From the NCBI RefSeq assembly GCF_039749495.1, contig NZ_JBDLLU010000007.1, positions 48,981-112,980 on the forward strand: a DNA stretch of 64,000 nucleotides, written 5' to 3'. Positions 1-10,138 of this stretch are shown here, piece after piece. This DNA is from Dehalogenimonas sp. THU2 (lineage in GTDB: Bacteria > Chloroflexota > Dehalococcoidia > Dehalococcoidales > Dehalococcoidaceae). The number at the start of each line of letters is the position of its first letter. Within the stretch, counting starts at the first letter, position 1. The position numbers were made by a program, and so were the translations under genes. The notes beneath the pieces are model-generated. The model was given only the letters and a program-made list of their open reading frames with translations, had not been told where the DNA came from and did not search any database.

Positions 1-45
1 TCGGGTTTTCCGATTTCCGATTATTTAATATTCAAGGATGAGATA

Positions 46-696
46 TTGAGAAAAGTACGCGTGGTACCGGCAATCCTGACCGATGACGTCACGGCGTTGA
101 AAAAGATGGCCGATCAGATCAGGGAAGCGGTCACCTGGGCGCAGGTGGATATCATGGACGGGGGATTCGTGCCGTCGAAGAGCATCGGGTGGCAGGCGGC
201 CAAGGCGGCTGAGCTGCCGTTCGCCTGGGAAGTTCATCTGATGGTGAAGGATCCTGAAACCTGGTTCAGCGACTTCAAGTTCGCAGGCGCTAGCCGTGTC
301 ATCTTCCATTTTGAGGCTGCGCCCGAACCCCGATGCGTCATCGAGTCCGCCAGAAAGCTGGGGCTGGACGTCGGGATGGCGATTAACCCCGAAACCTCAG
401 TAGCGACGGTTGCAGAGTTTCTGCCTCTGCTCGACAACGTTCTCTTGATGTCGGTGAATCCCGGTTTCTATGGCGCGAAATTCATACCGGAAGTATTGCA
501 AAAGATCAGCCAAATCCGCGCACTGTTGCCAAACATATCGATCAGTATTGATGGTGGTATAAAAGAGGCGAATCTGCTGGAAGTAGTCTCCAGCGGAGTG
601 GACGATATCTGTGTGGGCAGCGCCGTTTTCTGTACACCGGACCCGGCGGAAAGCTACCGTAGGTTACAGTCCATGGTCGATGCAGCAACCTGTTAG
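46..696 (+). CDS. rpe: Ribulose-phosphate 3-epimerase
   Basis: Interconverts ribulose 5-phosphate and xylulose 5-phosphate in the non-oxidative pentose phosphate pathway (cytosolic TIM barrel). The 216-residue length fits the family. The VDIMDGGFVPS stretch near residue 35 is the family's metal-binding Asp-x-Met-Asp-Gly motif, MSVNPGF near residue 138 is the second signature, and SIDGGI near 168 carries the third catalytic region. The start is a TTG with AAGG about 7 bases upstream; no ATG in frame precedes it. Transketolase and rpiB lie next door on the opposite strand and act in the same pathway, so the pair is convergent rather than an operon. Confidence 0.93.
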   Translation: MRKVRVVPAILTDDVTALKKMADQIREAVTWAQVDIMDGGFVPSKSIGWQAAKAAELPFAWEVHLMVKDPETWFSDFKFAGASRVIFHFEAAPEPRCVIESARKLGLDVGMAINPETSVATVAEFLPLLDNVLLMSVNPGFYGAKFIPEVLQKISQIRALLPNISISIDGGIKEANLLEVVSSGVDDICVGSAVFCTPDPAESYRRLQSMVDAATC

Positions 697-734
697 TCAC
701 TCGATTCAGGCCAGCGATTAAAAGCGGTTAACCT

Positions 735-1199
735 TTATCGGTTGAGAAGTGCCCTGCGTTCGATTTCATTCAACATATCCAGGCGGCGGCGGTAACGGGG
801 TTCTTCTCTGAAAGAAGCGTTGAGAAACGCTTTACAGAGTTCCTGGGCGAGAGATAGCCCCAAAACCCGTGCTCCCAGGCACAGGACGTTCATGTCATCG
901 TGTTCCACCGCCTGATGGGCGGAATAGGTGTCATGACAAACCGAGGCGCGTATCCCGGGCACTTTGTTGGCGGCCATACAGGCGCCAGCGCCCGAACCGC
1001 AGATCAGTATGCCTCTCTTGACCTTGCCCCCGTTCACTTCCCGGGCAACGCGCTCGGCGTAATCCGGGTAGTCATCGTCCTGTAGAAATTCATGAGCTCC
1101 GAGATCGATGATCTTGATGCCTTCTTTTTGCAACAGAGGCACCAGCGCCTGTTTTAGAGCGAAACCGCCGTGATCAGAGGCCACAGCGATGCTATTCAC
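735..1199 (-). CDS. rpiB: Ribose-5-phosphate isomerase B
   Basis: Isomerises ribose 5-phosphate and ribulose 5-phosphate. The 154-residue protein opens with the RpiB/LacAB signature ([13 protein letters not shown]) and contains the [20 protein letters not shown] active-site segment with the catalytic Cys. The start is GTG and overlaps the transketolase stop by 8 bases with no clear ribosome site, so translation is probably coupled to tkt. The tkt-rpiB pair together with the convergent rpe covers most of the non-oxidative pentose phosphate route. Confidence 0.93.
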   Translation of the reverse strand: MNSIAVASDHGGFALKQALVPLLQKEGIKIIDLGAHEFLQDDDYPDYAERVAREVNGGKVKRGILICGSGAGACMAANKVPGIRASVCHDTYSAHQAVEHDDMNVLCLGARVLGLSLAQELCKAFLNASFREEPRYRRRLDMLNEIERRALLNR

Positions 1200-3204
1200 T
1201 TTCGGCCGCCAGTTTCTCCGCTGTATCGACGATGTGTTCTACGGTGAAGCCGAATTTTTCGAACAGCACATCACCGGGGGCGGAAGCCCCGTAGTGGTCG
1301 ATGCCGATCTTGATGCCCCTGTCACCGGCGTACCTCTCCCAACCCAATGTGCGGCCAGCTTCAACAGTGATACGTTTCCAGATCTGACGCGGCAGCACCT
1401 GCTGGCGATATTCTTCCGGCTGAGCGTCGAAGACCTCCCATGAAGGTAACGACACGACACGGGCGGAGATTCCTTTTACCTTGAGTGCCTGCGCAGCTTC
1501 AAGGACGAGGTGAACCTCCGAACCGGTGGCGATGATGATTACGGCCGGTTTGAGGTCCGCTTGCCAAAGAATGTAACCGCCGCGGTGAGTGAGAGCGGCG
1601 GGAGCCAGTTCTGTCCGGTTGAAAACCGGTAGTTTCTGACGGGTGAGGACCAGTACGGTCGGGCCGCCGGTACGCCCGATAGCCATTTCCCAGGCCATGG
1701 CGGTCTCGGTGGCATCGGCGGGGCGTAAAGTTACCAGGTGTGGGACTGAGCGTAAACCCAGCAGTTGTTCCACCGGTTGGTGTGTCGGACCGTCCTCGCC
1801 CAAGCCGATGGAATCATGAGTGTAAACATAGTTGACGTTGAGTCCCATGATGGCCGCCAGGCGGACCGAGGGGCGCATATAGTCATAAAAGGCAAGGAAG
1901 GTAGCGGCGTAAGGGATGATGCCGCCGTGCAGCGCCAGACCGTTGCAGATGGCACCCATGGCATGTTCCCGGACGCCAAATTGCAGATTGCGGCCGGCAT
2001 GGTTTTCCGGGCTGAAGATACTATCGAATTCCAGAAAGGTCTTGGTGGACGGAGTCAGATCACCCGATCCGCCGATTATGTTCTCAACCTTTTTACCGAT
2101 CAGATTAAGAACCTTACCCGATGCTTCACGCGTGGCCAGCGGCTTGTCTCCCGCTTTGAAAAAGGTTTCCAGCCCATCGTTCCAGCTTGCAGGCAGGTTG
2201 CCTTCGAGGAAAGATCGGAACTGGGCGGCCTGGGCAGGGAAGTTCGCGGCGTAGGCGTCGAAATGTGCCTGCCATTCTTCCTGGCGCACTTTCCCGGCTG
2301 CCAATGCAGACATATTCTCCTTTACCTCGGAGGGAATAAAGAACGGTTCCGCGTAGGACCAGCCGAGCCGTTCCTTTGCCGCGGCCAGTTCCGCTTCTCC
2401 GAGAGCTTCGCCATGGGCTGAACCGGTGCCTGCCTTGTTGGGCGCACCGTAACCGATGACGGTGCGGCAAACGATCAGTTTGGGTTTGCCGGTTTCCCGG
2501 TGAGCTTCCTCCATGGCGGACTTGACTGCGTCTATGTCCATGCCGGCGATGGGGCCGATGACATGCCAGCCGTAAGCGCGGAAACGCGCTGCCACGTCTT
2601 CATTGAAATAGTTGGCGGTATCGCCCTCGATGGTGACCTGGTTGTCATCGTAGAGGTAGATCAGCTTGCCCAACTTCAGGGTACCGGCCAGCGATGCCGC
2701 TTCGCTGGTCACGCCTTCCATTAAATCACCATCGGAGACGATGGCGTAGGTGCAATGATCGACGATCTCATAGCCCGGTCTGTTAAAGCGCGCCGCCAGC
2801 CATTTCTCGGCGATGGCCATCCCGACGCCGTTACCGAAGCCCTGTCCTAACGGACCGGTGGTGGCCTCCACCCCCGGGGTCAAACCGTGTTCGGGATGCC
2901 CTGGAGTTTTAGAATCCCATTGCCGAAATTGCTTGATCTCATCCATCGGCAAATCATAACCGGTCAGATGCAGCATGGAATACAGCAGCGCGGAGGCGTG
3001 ACCGGCTGAGAGAACGAACCGGTCCCGATCGAACCAGGCAGGGTCAGAGGGATTGTGCTTCAAATAGCGTTGCCACAGGACATAGGCCATGACAGCGGCG
3101 CCCATGGGTGCGCCAGGGTGTCCGGAAACCGCTTTTTGCACCATATCGGCGGAGAGAAAACGGATGGTGTTGATGGAAAGCTGGTCCAGCGAGTTACTGT
3201 TCAT
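1192..3204 (-). CDS. tkt: Transketolase
   Basis: Thiamine-diphosphate enzyme that moves two-carbon ketol units between sugar phosphates. The length of 670 residues is typical. Seen in order: the N-terminal substrate region [18 protein letters not shown], a ThDP-binding segment [16 protein letters not shown] (residues about 155-170), the pyrimidine domain with [15 protein letters not shown] (about 415-430) and the C-terminal domain with TGSEVHL. The ATG has AAAGG upstream. It is first in a two-gene unit with rpiB. Confidence 0.96.
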   Translation of the reverse strand: MNSNSLDQLSINTIRFLSADMVQKAVSGHPGAPMGAAVMAYVLWQRYLKHNPSDPAWFDRDRFVLSAGHASALLYSMLHLTGYDLPMDEIKQFRQWDSKTPGHPEHGLTPGVEATTGPLGQGFGNGVGMAIAEKWLAARFNRPGYEIVDHCTYAIVSDGDLMEGVTSEAASLAGTLKLGKLIYLYDDNQVTIEGDTANYFNEDVAARFRAYGWHVIGPIAGMDIDAVKSAMEEAHRETGKPKLIVCRTVIGYGAPNKAGTGSAHGEALGEAELAAAKERLGWSYAEPFFIPSEVKENMSALAAGKVRQEEWQAHFDAYAANFPAQAAQFRSFLEGNLPASWNDGLETFFKAGDKPLATREASGKVLNLIGKKVENIIGGSGDLTPSTKTFLEFDSIFSPENHAGRNLQFGVREHAMGAICNGLALHGGIIPYAATFLAFYDYMRPSVRLAAIMGLNVNYVYTHDSIGLGEDGPTHQPVEQLLGLRSVPHLVTLRPADATETAMAWEMAIGRTGGPTVLVLTRQKLPVFNRTELAPAALTHRGGYILWQADLKPAVIIIATGSEVHLVLEAAQALKVKGISARVVSLPSWEVFDAQPEEYRQQVLPRQIWKRITVEAGRTLGWERYAGDRGIKIGIDHYGASAPGDVLFEKFGFTVEHIVDTAEKLAAESE

Positions 3205-3301
3205 TTTTAACCTTTCGCATGCGTTTCAAAATTTATTCTCCGTCGCCCAATTATAACGCCGGAAGATTCAACGACCAAGGGAATATCGACCAAAAAAAGA
3301 T

Positions 3302-3952
3302 TCAGTCAGGGCTTGGAGTGCTGTCGGGGTTATGGGTTTCCATGAGCCGTACGTACTGCTGCAACAGCGTTTCCCGGTAGAGGTCTTCAAGTTTGGTGAG
3401 AAGTTTCTCCGGGTCCGAGTCATAGCTCATGATGGCGCCGGTGTTTTTATCGATCATACGTATGATGTCAGAGAGAGGTTCCGATATGCCGCCGGTGCCC
3501 AGGAGGATGCCTATGATCTTGCCCTCGCCGAAAGCGATGGCAAATTCTCCCAGCGTACCCGATCGGCCGCCGGCAAAAATAACGACATCACAGGAGCGGA
3601 TATTCTCGATCTCCCGCCCCATAAGACCGCTGCCGGTATAGATAATGGAACGATAGCCCCGGGTGGGTGAATTGTACTTGACGACATGCTCTTCCAGGTT
3701 CAGAGCAGGAGAAACACCGACCACGATACCACCCTTTTCAAAAGAACCCAGCACTGTTTCATGCGGGATACCGGGTGAAGCACCGGTGATAAGAACGTAC
3801 CCTCGGCGGGCGATACAATGACCAAGCTCGCGCATCTTTCCTTTGGTTTCTTCGGTGATGATACCACCCGCCGCTCCCATGATGCCGACTGTCATGACAG
3901 GGAAGGGATATTTATGGGTATCGAGTGTCGCGGCGCAATCCGAGGTTTCCAT
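3302..3952 (-). CDS. SLOG/TIGR00725-type Rossmann nucleotide-binding protein
   Basis: A 216-residue protein of the family related to lysine-decarboxylase-like/LOG proteins. It shows the Rossmann start VGIMGAAGG, a PGIPHETVLGSF segment, and the family's GGRSGTLGEFAIAF motif (GGxGTxxE type, residues about 125-140) that binds the phosphate of a nucleotide. No substrate can be named from sequence. The chosen ATG has AGGAG four bases upstream; an upstream TTG at 3973 would add seven residues. The gene stands alone between tkt and the response regulators. Confidence 0.75.
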   Translation of the reverse strand: METSDCAATLDTHKYPFPVMTVGIMGAAGGIITEETKGKMRELGHCIARRGYVLITGASPGIPHETVLGSFEKGGIVVGVSPALNLEEHVVKYNSPTRGYRSIIYTGSGLMGREIENIRSCDVVIFAGGRSGTLGEFAIAFGEGKIIGILLGTGGISEPLSDIIRMIDKNTGAIMSYDSDPEKLLTKLEDLYRETLLQQYVRLMETHNPDSTPSPD

Positions 3953-4152
3953 GGCGCTCCTACAATATATCAACGATATTGTACAAAAATTCAGTTGCTA
4001 TAAGCTAATGCCGGTTTGAGCGACCGTTGGCAATTGAAAATTTGCAATGATTTCAGATTCGCTCATCCGCTTTTTGGTCAAGAATTGAACACTAATGGAA
4101 TTTTTTCACACCAGGGAAATCAGTATGATAGTCAAAGGTTGAGGGAAACATT

Positions 4153-4278
4153 ATGCCCAAATCAGCCGGCAAAACATCTCACCGCTTCGAAAAACAAGCC
4201 GGAACCTATGATTGTGACGTGGGAGATGCGGTCAGGTACCGATGTGCATTGCCTGCACGATTACGTTGTGCGCCTTGA
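4153..4278 (+). CDS. Possible 41-residue Cys-containing small protein
   Basis: A short frame starting MPKSAGKTSHRFEKQAGTYD, with Cys at positions 21, 31 and 39. Support comes from context: GAGGG seven bases before the ATG and a promoter-like TTTTTT-N17-TATGAT (4107-4129) upstream. The AGTY-x-C run recalls small zinc-ribbon proteins, but the CxxC knuckles are not intact. The 3' third overlaps the end of the HD-GYP gene on the other strand. It may be a decayed zinc-ribbon gene or chance. Confidence 0.35.
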   Translation: MPKSAGKTSHRFEKQAGTYDCDVGDAVRYRCALPARLRCAP

Positions 4279-5272
4279 AAAAGGCATCAGCTACCGCCAG
4301 GTCGAATTGCAGGCCGCTGCAACGGAGGATCTCATCCATGGCATAAGAGACACTCTTTGCAGTGCGATAAGGCCGTTCTGAAGTCATGGCATCGAATGTA
4401 TCAGCCAGCATCAGTACGCGGGCGCCGAGGGGGATGCCCTCTCCGGCTAAGCCATCCGGATAACCAGCGCCGTCCCAACGCTCGTGGTGGTTACGAACCA
4501 TGGCCAGGATCTCGGTATCTTCGACTACCGGCGCCAGTATCTTTTCGCCGATGGCGGAATGACGTTCGATCTCTTCACGTTCGGCCTGACTCAGAATACC
4601 TGGTTTGTGAAGGATGCTACCGTCGATGCCGATCTTGCCGATGTCATGGACCAAACCGGCCAGACGGATCTGTTCAATAAGCGTCTGCGGTAAGCCCATC
4701 TCTATGCCGATGCCAACGGCCATCTCGGAAACACGTTGTGAATGACCGGCTGTGTAGCCGTCCTTGGCGTCCAATGCATATGCGAGGGAGGTGATGGAAT
4801 TGAAGAAGGAAAACCTGATCTTCTCCGCCTGGATTTCCACCTTGGCTTCCAGGCTCTGCCGGTATTCCCGGTTTTCCAGTTGAAGACGGCGTTTTTCCAG
4901 AGCCCGCCAGACCGAAAATACCACTTCATCCAATTTGAAAGGTTTGGTCAGGTAATCGTAAGCCCCCTGTTTCATGCATTCAATAGCGATAGCCGTCTCT
5001 GTAACGGCGGTAGCCATGATGACGGCGGTGTCAGGGTAGCGGGATTTGATCTCGGAGAGGAGTTCCATTCCGCTTTTGCCCGGCATTTTCATATCGGAAA
5101 CAACGAGGGCGATATCGGGATTCTGCTGGAGCATGGCCAACGCCTCATCGGCCGAGGCGGCTTCGATACACTCATACCCTTCGTTAGCCAGTTTCTGATG
5201 CAACAACCGGCGCACGATCTGTTCGTCATCGACGACCATGATAGTTTCGTTGCGTTTAATTCGATTCATCAT
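4232..5272 (-). CDS. Response regulator with HD-GYP domain
   Basis: A 346-residue two-domain protein. The receiver domain (residues about 10-125) has the acidic pair DDE, the phosphoacceptor Asp in VVSDMKMPG and the Lys in LTKPF. A linker helix leads to an HD-GYP domain (about 160-335) with LVHDIGKIGI (about 206-215) and HHERWDGAGYPDG (about 263-275). HD-GYP domains typically hydrolyse cyclic di-GMP; the metal ligands look intact, so it is probably active. It overlaps the upstream receiver gene by four bases (ATGATGA), implying coupled translation. No sensor kinase lies alongside. Confidence 0.9.
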   Translation of the reverse strand: MMNRIKRNETIMVVDDEQIVRRLLHQKLANEGYECIEAASADEALAMLQQNPDIALVVSDMKMPGKSGMELLSEIKSRYPDTAVIMATAVTETAIAIECMKQGAYDYLTKPFKLDEVVFSVWRALEKRRLQLENREYRQSLEAKVEIQAEKIRFSFFNSITSLAYALDAKDGYTAGHSQRVSEMAVGIGIEMGLPQTLIEQIRLAGLVHDIGKIGIDGSILHKPGILSQAEREEIERHSAIGEKILAPVVEDTEILAMVRNHHERWDGAGYPDGLAGEGIPLGARVLMLADTFDAMTSERPYRTAKSVSYAMDEILRCSGLQFDLAVADAFFKAHNVIVQAMHIGT

Positions 5273-5661
5273 GCTGATGATGCCATCACTTCATTAATAA
5301 TTTTTAGTAATTCCGAAGGGGAAAACGGCTTGGGAAGATAGGGGCGATTCGCTTCAGTAAGAAAGATTTCGGTGCGGTTGGAGATGACATCCCCGGTTGT
5401 GAACACAACGCCGGGAACCATCTCGGGACGCTGACCCTTGATCCAGTTGAATAGCTCCTCACCGCTCATCCGGGGCGTCCGGATGTCAATGAGGCAGAGG
5501 TCGAAAGACGATGTTTGGAGGCATTCCTGAGCAGCGCGACCGTCAGGGCACAGTGTAACGTTGAATCCCTGACGATCAAGCGTACGGTGACATACCTGAC
5601 TGATTACAGGTTCATCCTCAACCACCAGAACGCGCACGTTCTTTCCAGGAGTGGGAGTCAC
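5269..5661 (-). CDS. Stand-alone response regulator receiver protein
   Basis: A 130-residue CheY-like protein consisting only of a receiver domain: VVEDEP acidic pair near residue 14, phosphoacceptor in CLIDIRTPRMSG near 60, Thr in FTTGD and Lys in YLPKPFSP. There is no output domain, so it probably relays phosphate or acts by protein contact. The GTG start lacks a strong ribosome site; a second GTG at codon 9 is possible. It is co-transcribed with the HD-GYP regulator by a four-base overlap. An inverted repeat TTGAT-N8-ATCAA lies just upstream (5676-5693). Confidence 0.85.
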   Translation of the reverse strand: MTPTPGKNVRVLVVEDEPVISQVCHRTLDRQGFNVTLCPDGRAAQECLQTSSFDLCLIDIRTPRMSGEELFNWIKGQRPEMVPGVVFTTGDVISNRTEIFLTEANRPYLPKPFSPSELLKIINEVMASSA

Positions 5662-5805
5662 GACCGATTTATCTCTTGATAATTATGGATCAACATTATT
5701 TTGTATAAAGGTTAACATATACATGACATAAGAGCAATATAATTGGCATGGTACGATAGTCATGGGTAGCGTGTTTCCTGAGACGCTAGACATGGTGTTA
5801 CCGGA

Positions 5806-8208
5806 TTATTCGATCCTGATGAGTAACAACCGGGCCAATCGGCGGAAGGATTCCGCCCATACGGCGTGTTCAGGTTGAGTCACTTTTCCCGGATAAAACT
5901 CTCGAAGCATGGTATAGAAGATGTTCTGGACCCGCCACAAGTTCGGGGAGAGTCCGGAATTCAGGAAGAGCACCAATAGATTGGAGGCGGTGTCTAATTC
6001 CCCAGAATCCGGTGGCTGATTTTCATCTCGCTGAAGTATCGCTTCCAGCCTTCCCGAAAGATGATAGACAATTTGATCAGCGTCCATGGTGACGCTCCAC
6101 AATTTTACTTCCTCCAGGAGGTTCTCGATGGCTCTGAGATCTGGCTGTTCGGACGACAGTGACCGCGCGAGATCGGTATTGAGAACGAAGGCGGCGGCGG
6201 CGATAAACTGGGGCGGAGCGCTCTGCCCCAGTCTGACCATGAAGCGCATGGTGGCATGGTGACGGTGATAGATGTCACGATGAGCCTGCTCGGCTTCCAC
6301 CAGTGCCGGTGCCATGATGTGGTGAAGAACCTTGCGTTGTTCATCTACGAAAAGATTCACCAGGCTATAAACAGCGCCGGGAAAACGGCTTTCCAGAAAT
6401 TTAAGGCAATCGGCGCAGTCGGCACGGTCGGATAGCTTCCTAACTTCATCAACCAGACTCTGGTATGCGGTATCATTATCAACAACAGCCAGACCCGCGT
6501 TAAGATTGTGGTCGCCCCAGTAGATGGCGGCAAATATATAACGTGTCATTTCCCCGAGAATCGCGGAAGTGACAGTAACGTCTCCAGCTGACATACGCAA
6601 CCTGCCGGCACCAAAGTGTCGTATGTCATTGGAGATCACATTGAAGGTGTAAATGCTGGTTTCGGTGCCGTATTCCTCGAAAAACGAACTCAAAGCGAAG
6701 TGTGCGACAACCCTGGCCGGGTCGGTGACCAAAGGTCGCACCTGACGCTCAAATACGTCTCTCCCGGTACCAATTGAGGGGACGTTGCTCCGAGCCTTTT
6801 CCAGGATGTTTAAAAAGGTTTCCTCTGGAGTTTTGATATGTAAATCCCCCGCCAGTTGCAGCGCCCGACCGGCCTGTTTGAGCACCAATATCGATTCCAA
6901 GTTGCCAATATCGTCGAAAAACCAGCCGCAGCTGGTGTATGCGGCCATCATAAATCGCTGAATCTCCAGGTGTTTTAATGCCCGCGATTTTTCCGCATCC
7001 GACAAAGTCCGGGATGCCCAATGGCTGAGAAAGGTCTCGATATTGGCAGAGGTACGATCAGCAATGACACTGTGATAGTCGTTCCTGGCCGCCCAGGGAT
7101 CAGTCAGCAGAGTCTTAGCTTCACTTTCGAACACCGGTGCAAGGCTGTCCCTGAGGTGATCCATTGCCTCTCGCAGGGGAACCCGCCAATCCTGGTTCCA
7201 GCCTGGATGCGAACCGGTCGAACAGCAGCAACCGCTACGCCAGCGCTCGATACCGTGGGCACAACTCCAGGCAGTGTTTTCAATGATCTCGACATCCGTG
7301 GCAGGAGGGTGCAGTTCCAGATATTCGCCGATATTTGTAATGCGAATACCAACTTCTTCCAACTTGTTGAAGGCGTAGGCTAGAGCCATTTCCCCGAAAC
7401 GGTGATGGTGCCCGTAAGTTTCACCATCAGTGGCGATAGTGACCAACTGCGGTTGTTCGTGGTGGGTGAACGCGCTTGAGATTCGTTCGACCAGGGTGTC
7501 CCCACTCTTGAGCAAGTCGCTGAAGGCAATGTCGTGGGAGAGAGCTTGGTGATAGAAAATGATAGAGATGTGGTTCCCGGACGGTAGCGGACAACGATAT
7601 GCCTGAGTGGTATCGATGCCGGCTTCTGGTTTATGCCACTGGCCACCGGGTGCCTTTATCCGTCCGGCCTGCTGCGGTGCCAAAATAACGTACTTGATGC
7701 CTCGATCCGACATTATATCCAGGGTTTCTGGATCCACCGCCGTTTCCGGCAGCCACATGCCCTCCGGGTCCCGGCCGAAGCGGCGGTGGAAATCGCCGAT
7801 GCCCCAAACTACCTGAGTTTCTTTGTCACGTCGGTTAGCCAATGGCATGATGATGTGGTTATACCCCTGGGCTATCGCCGGACCATGACCTCGGAATGCC
7901 GCCACATTATCCGCGTCAGACTGGATAATAGCAGCGTGAACCTCTGGCTGGCTGGATTCGAGCCAGTTGAGCAGTGTCGGGCCGAAGTTGAAACTAAGGT
8001 GCCCGAAATTGTTGATGATGCTGGTTATCTCATTGTTGCCGTTAAGTATCCGGGCAGCCATATTGGCGGCGTAACACTCATCGGTGATGCGCTCGTTCCA
8101 GTCGTGATACGGAGCCGCCGTTTTTTCAATTTCCACAGCTTCAAGCCATGGGTTTTCCCTCGGTGGCTGGTAAAAATGGCCGTGGATGCAAAGAAACCGT
8201 TCACCCAT
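5806..8208 (-). CDS. Glycoside hydrolase family 57 / DUF3536 protein
   Basis: An 800-residue protein with a GH57-type N-terminal catalytic barrel and a long C-terminal DUF3536-like helical region. GH57 conserved regions are visible: HGHFYQPPRENPW (region 1, residues about 9-21), MWLPETAVD near 150 with the candidate nucleophile Glu, and TIATDGETYGHHHRFGE near 260 with the candidate acid/base Asp. GH57 members act on alpha-1,4/1,6-glucans as amylases, glucanotransferases or branching enzymes; the specificity here is unknown. It is last in the malQ-glgB-GH57 unit, with its ATG one base after the glgB stop, which places it in alpha-glucan turnover. Confidence 0.88.
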   Translation of the reverse strand: MGERFLCIHGHFYQPPRENPWLEAVEIEKTAAPYHDWNERITDECYAANMAARILNGNNEITSIINNFGHLSFNFGPTLLNWLESSQPEVHAAIIQSDADNVAAFRGHGPAIAQGYNHIIMPLANRRDKETQVVWGIGDFHRRFGRDPEGMWLPETAVDPETLDIMSDRGIKYVILAPQQAGRIKAPGGQWHKPEAGIDTTQAYRCPLPSGNHISIIFYHQALSHDIAFSDLLKSGDTLVERISSAFTHHEQPQLVTIATDGETYGHHHRFGEMALAYAFNKLEEVGIRITNIGEYLELHPPATDVEIIENTAWSCAHGIERWRSGCCCSTGSHPGWNQDWRVPLREAMDHLRDSLAPVFESEAKTLLTDPWAARNDYHSVIADRTSANIETFLSHWASRTLSDAEKSRALKHLEIQRFMMAAYTSCGWFFDDIGNLESILVLKQAGRALQLAGDLHIKTPEETFLNILEKARSNVPSIGTGRDVFERQVRPLVTDPARVVAHFALSSFFEEYGTETSIYTFNVISNDIRHFGAGRLRMSAGDVTVTSAILGEMTRYIFAAIYWGDHNLNAGLAVVDNDTAYQSLVDEVRKLSDRADCADCLKFLESRFPGAVYSLVNLFVDEQRKVLHHIMAPALVEAEQAHRDIYHRHHATMRFMVRLGQSAPPQFIAAAAFVLNTDLARSLSSEQPDLRAIENLLEEVKLWSVTMDADQIVYHLSGRLEAILQRDENQPPDSGELDTASNLLVLFLNSGLSPNLWRVQNIFYTMLREFYPGKVTQPEHAVWAESFRRLARLLLIRIE

Positions 8209-8209
8209 A

Positions 8210-10138
8210 TCAGCTTCCCTTCACTAGTGTCAGAATTATTCCACCGAGGGGCGGCAGATCGAGACTGATCGAATATGGCCGTCCGTTCACCACTGCGTTT
8301 TCTGACTGAATGATACCCTTGCAAATCAAACTGCCGGAACCACCGTAAATCGGGTCATCGCTGGAAAACGCAACCCGCCAGCTTCCCGTTTCTGGTATGC
8401 CGATGCGGTAACCAGATCTCAGTACCGGAGTAAGATTAAGCACAACCAGCACTATGGCGCCGGGAGCCCTTCCCCTCCGCAAGTAGGCGAGGACACTGGC
8501 GGCGGCATCGTCGGCGGCCAGCCATTCAAAACCGCCGATTTCGGCATCCAGTTCGTGCAGGGCAGGACTTGAAAAATAGAGACGGTTCAAATCGCTCACC
8601 AGATCCAGTATCTGCCGGTGACGGTCGTACTTAAGAAGTTGCCAATCGAGGGTTTCGTCATGCCGCCACTCATGCCACTGGCCGAACTCCCCACCCATGA
8701 AAAGCAGCTTCTTTCCAGGTTGCGTGAACATATAAGTGTACAGTAATCGCAGGTTAGCGAATTTATGCCATTCGTCACCGGGCATTTTCCCAAGGAGCGA
8801 GGCTTTACCGTATACCACCTCATCATGCGACAGCGGCAGAACGTAATTTTCGGAGAAGGCGTAGATCATGCGAAACGTCAGAACGTTATGATGGTAACGT
8901 CGGTGTATCGGGTCGAGTTGGAAATACCTGAGTGTATCATGCATCCAGCCCATGTCCCACTTGTAACCGAAGCCCAACCCGCCCGTATGGACGGGATGGG
9001 ACACCATCGGCCAGGCGGTCGATTCCTCGGCTATCGTTTGGACATCCGGAAAGCGGCGATAGATCTCAGTATTGAGTCGTTTGAGGAGGTCAATGGCCTC
9101 AAGGTTCTCCCTTCCCCCGTTTTTGTTGGGAGACCATTGGCCGGCCTTACGCGAGTAATCCAGGTATAACATGGAAGCTACACCATCGACCCGCAAGCCG
9201 TCGGCATGATACTTATCCAGCCAATAAAGGGCGCTGGAAATAAGAAAACTTCTGACCTCATTGCATCCATAGTTAAATATCCAGCTTTGCCAATCAGGAT
9301 GGAATCCTCGCTTGGGGTCGGCGTGTTCATAGAGGTGGGTACCATCAAAATACGCCAGACCGTGTTCATCTCCGGGAAAGTGTGCCGGAACCCAATCCAT
9401 GATGACGCCGATCCCGGCCTGGTGGAGATGGTCGATAAGGAACATCAAATCCTGCGGTTTGCCGTAGCGGGCGGTAGGAGCAAAATAACCGGTTACCTGG
9501 TAGCCCCAGGAACCAAAAAAGGGATGCTCCATTACCGGCAGAAGCTCCACGTGGCTGAATCCGGCTTCCTTGACATAATCAGCCAGTAAAAACGCCATTT
9601 CCCGGTAGGTAAGATAACGCCCGTCATTGCCGCGCCTCCAGGAACCGAGGTGTACCTCGTACACACTTATCGGCGAGCCGACGTGGTTTTTCCGCCAGCG
9701 TCCTGCCATCCATTCGCCGTCGGACCAGACATAGTCGATATGGGAAGTAAGGGAGGCGGTATGCGGTGCAGTTTCGGCGGCAAAAGCCAGGGGATCAGCC
9801 TTGTCCACCGTATAATGGTCGCGACGCGACACGATGTGGTATTTATAGAGGCTGCCAGAGCTTATGCCGGGCAGGAAACCCTCCCAAATTCCGGAACTGC
9901 CTTTGGGTCGAAGCGGATGACTCGTGGTATTCCATTCATTGAAATCTCCAACGACGGTAAGCTCAGCGGCATTGGGGGCCCAGACGGCAAAATAATAACC
10001 TTTTACTCCCTTGCGTTTCGTGGCGTGGGAGCCCAGTTTGTTGTAGAGGGTGTAATGTGAACCTTCGTTGAACAGGTAGAGATCGTCGTCGCTCAGCAGG
10101 CTGACGTCATAATACACTTTAGTCTTTGGGCGAGACAT
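8210..10138 (-). CDS. glgB: 1,4-alpha-glucan branching enzyme (GH13)
   Basis: Cuts alpha-1,4-glucan and re-attaches the piece by an alpha-1,6 bond. The 642-residue protein has an N-terminal CBM48-like domain (YYFAVWAPNAAELTVVGDFN), then the GH13 barrel with region I DWVPAHFP, region II DGLRVDGVASM (catalytic Asp near 314), region III TIAEESTAWP (catalytic Glu near 368) and region IV LSHDE (near 437). GEFGQWHEW is typical of branching enzymes. It overlaps malQ by 20 bases. Neighbours malQ, glgP and GH57 support a polyglucan store; no glgA or glgC is in this window. Confidence 0.95.
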   Translation of the reverse strand: MSRPKTKVYYDVSLLSDDDLYLFNEGSHYTLYNKLGSHATKRKGVKGYYFAVWAPNAAELTVVGDFNEWNTTSHPLRPKGSSGIWEGFLPGISSGSLYKYHIVSRRDHYTVDKADPLAFAAETAPHTASLTSHIDYVWSDGEWMAGRWRKNHVGSPISVYEVHLGSWRRGNDGRYLTYREMAFLLADYVKEAGFSHVELLPVMEHPFFGSWGYQVTGYFAPTARYGKPQDLMFLIDHLHQAGIGVIMDWVPAHFPGDEHGLAYFDGTHLYEHADPKRGFHPDWQSWIFNYGCNEVRSFLISSALYWLDKYHADGLRVDGVASMLYLDYSRKAGQWSPNKNGGRENLEAIDLLKRLNTEIYRRFPDVQTIAEESTAWPMVSHPVHTGGLGFGYKWDMGWMHDTLRYFQLDPIHRRYHHNVLTFRMIYAFSENYVLPLSHDEVVYGKASLLGKMPGDEWHKFANLRLLYTYMFTQPGKKLLFMGGEFGQWHEWRHDETLDWQLLKYDRHRQILDLVSDLNRLYFSSPALHELDAEIGGFEWLAADDAAASVLAYLRRGRAPGAIVLVVLNLTPVLRSGYRIGIPETGSWRVAFSSDDPIYGGSGSLICKGIIQSENAVVNGRPYSISLDLPPLGGIILTLVKGS

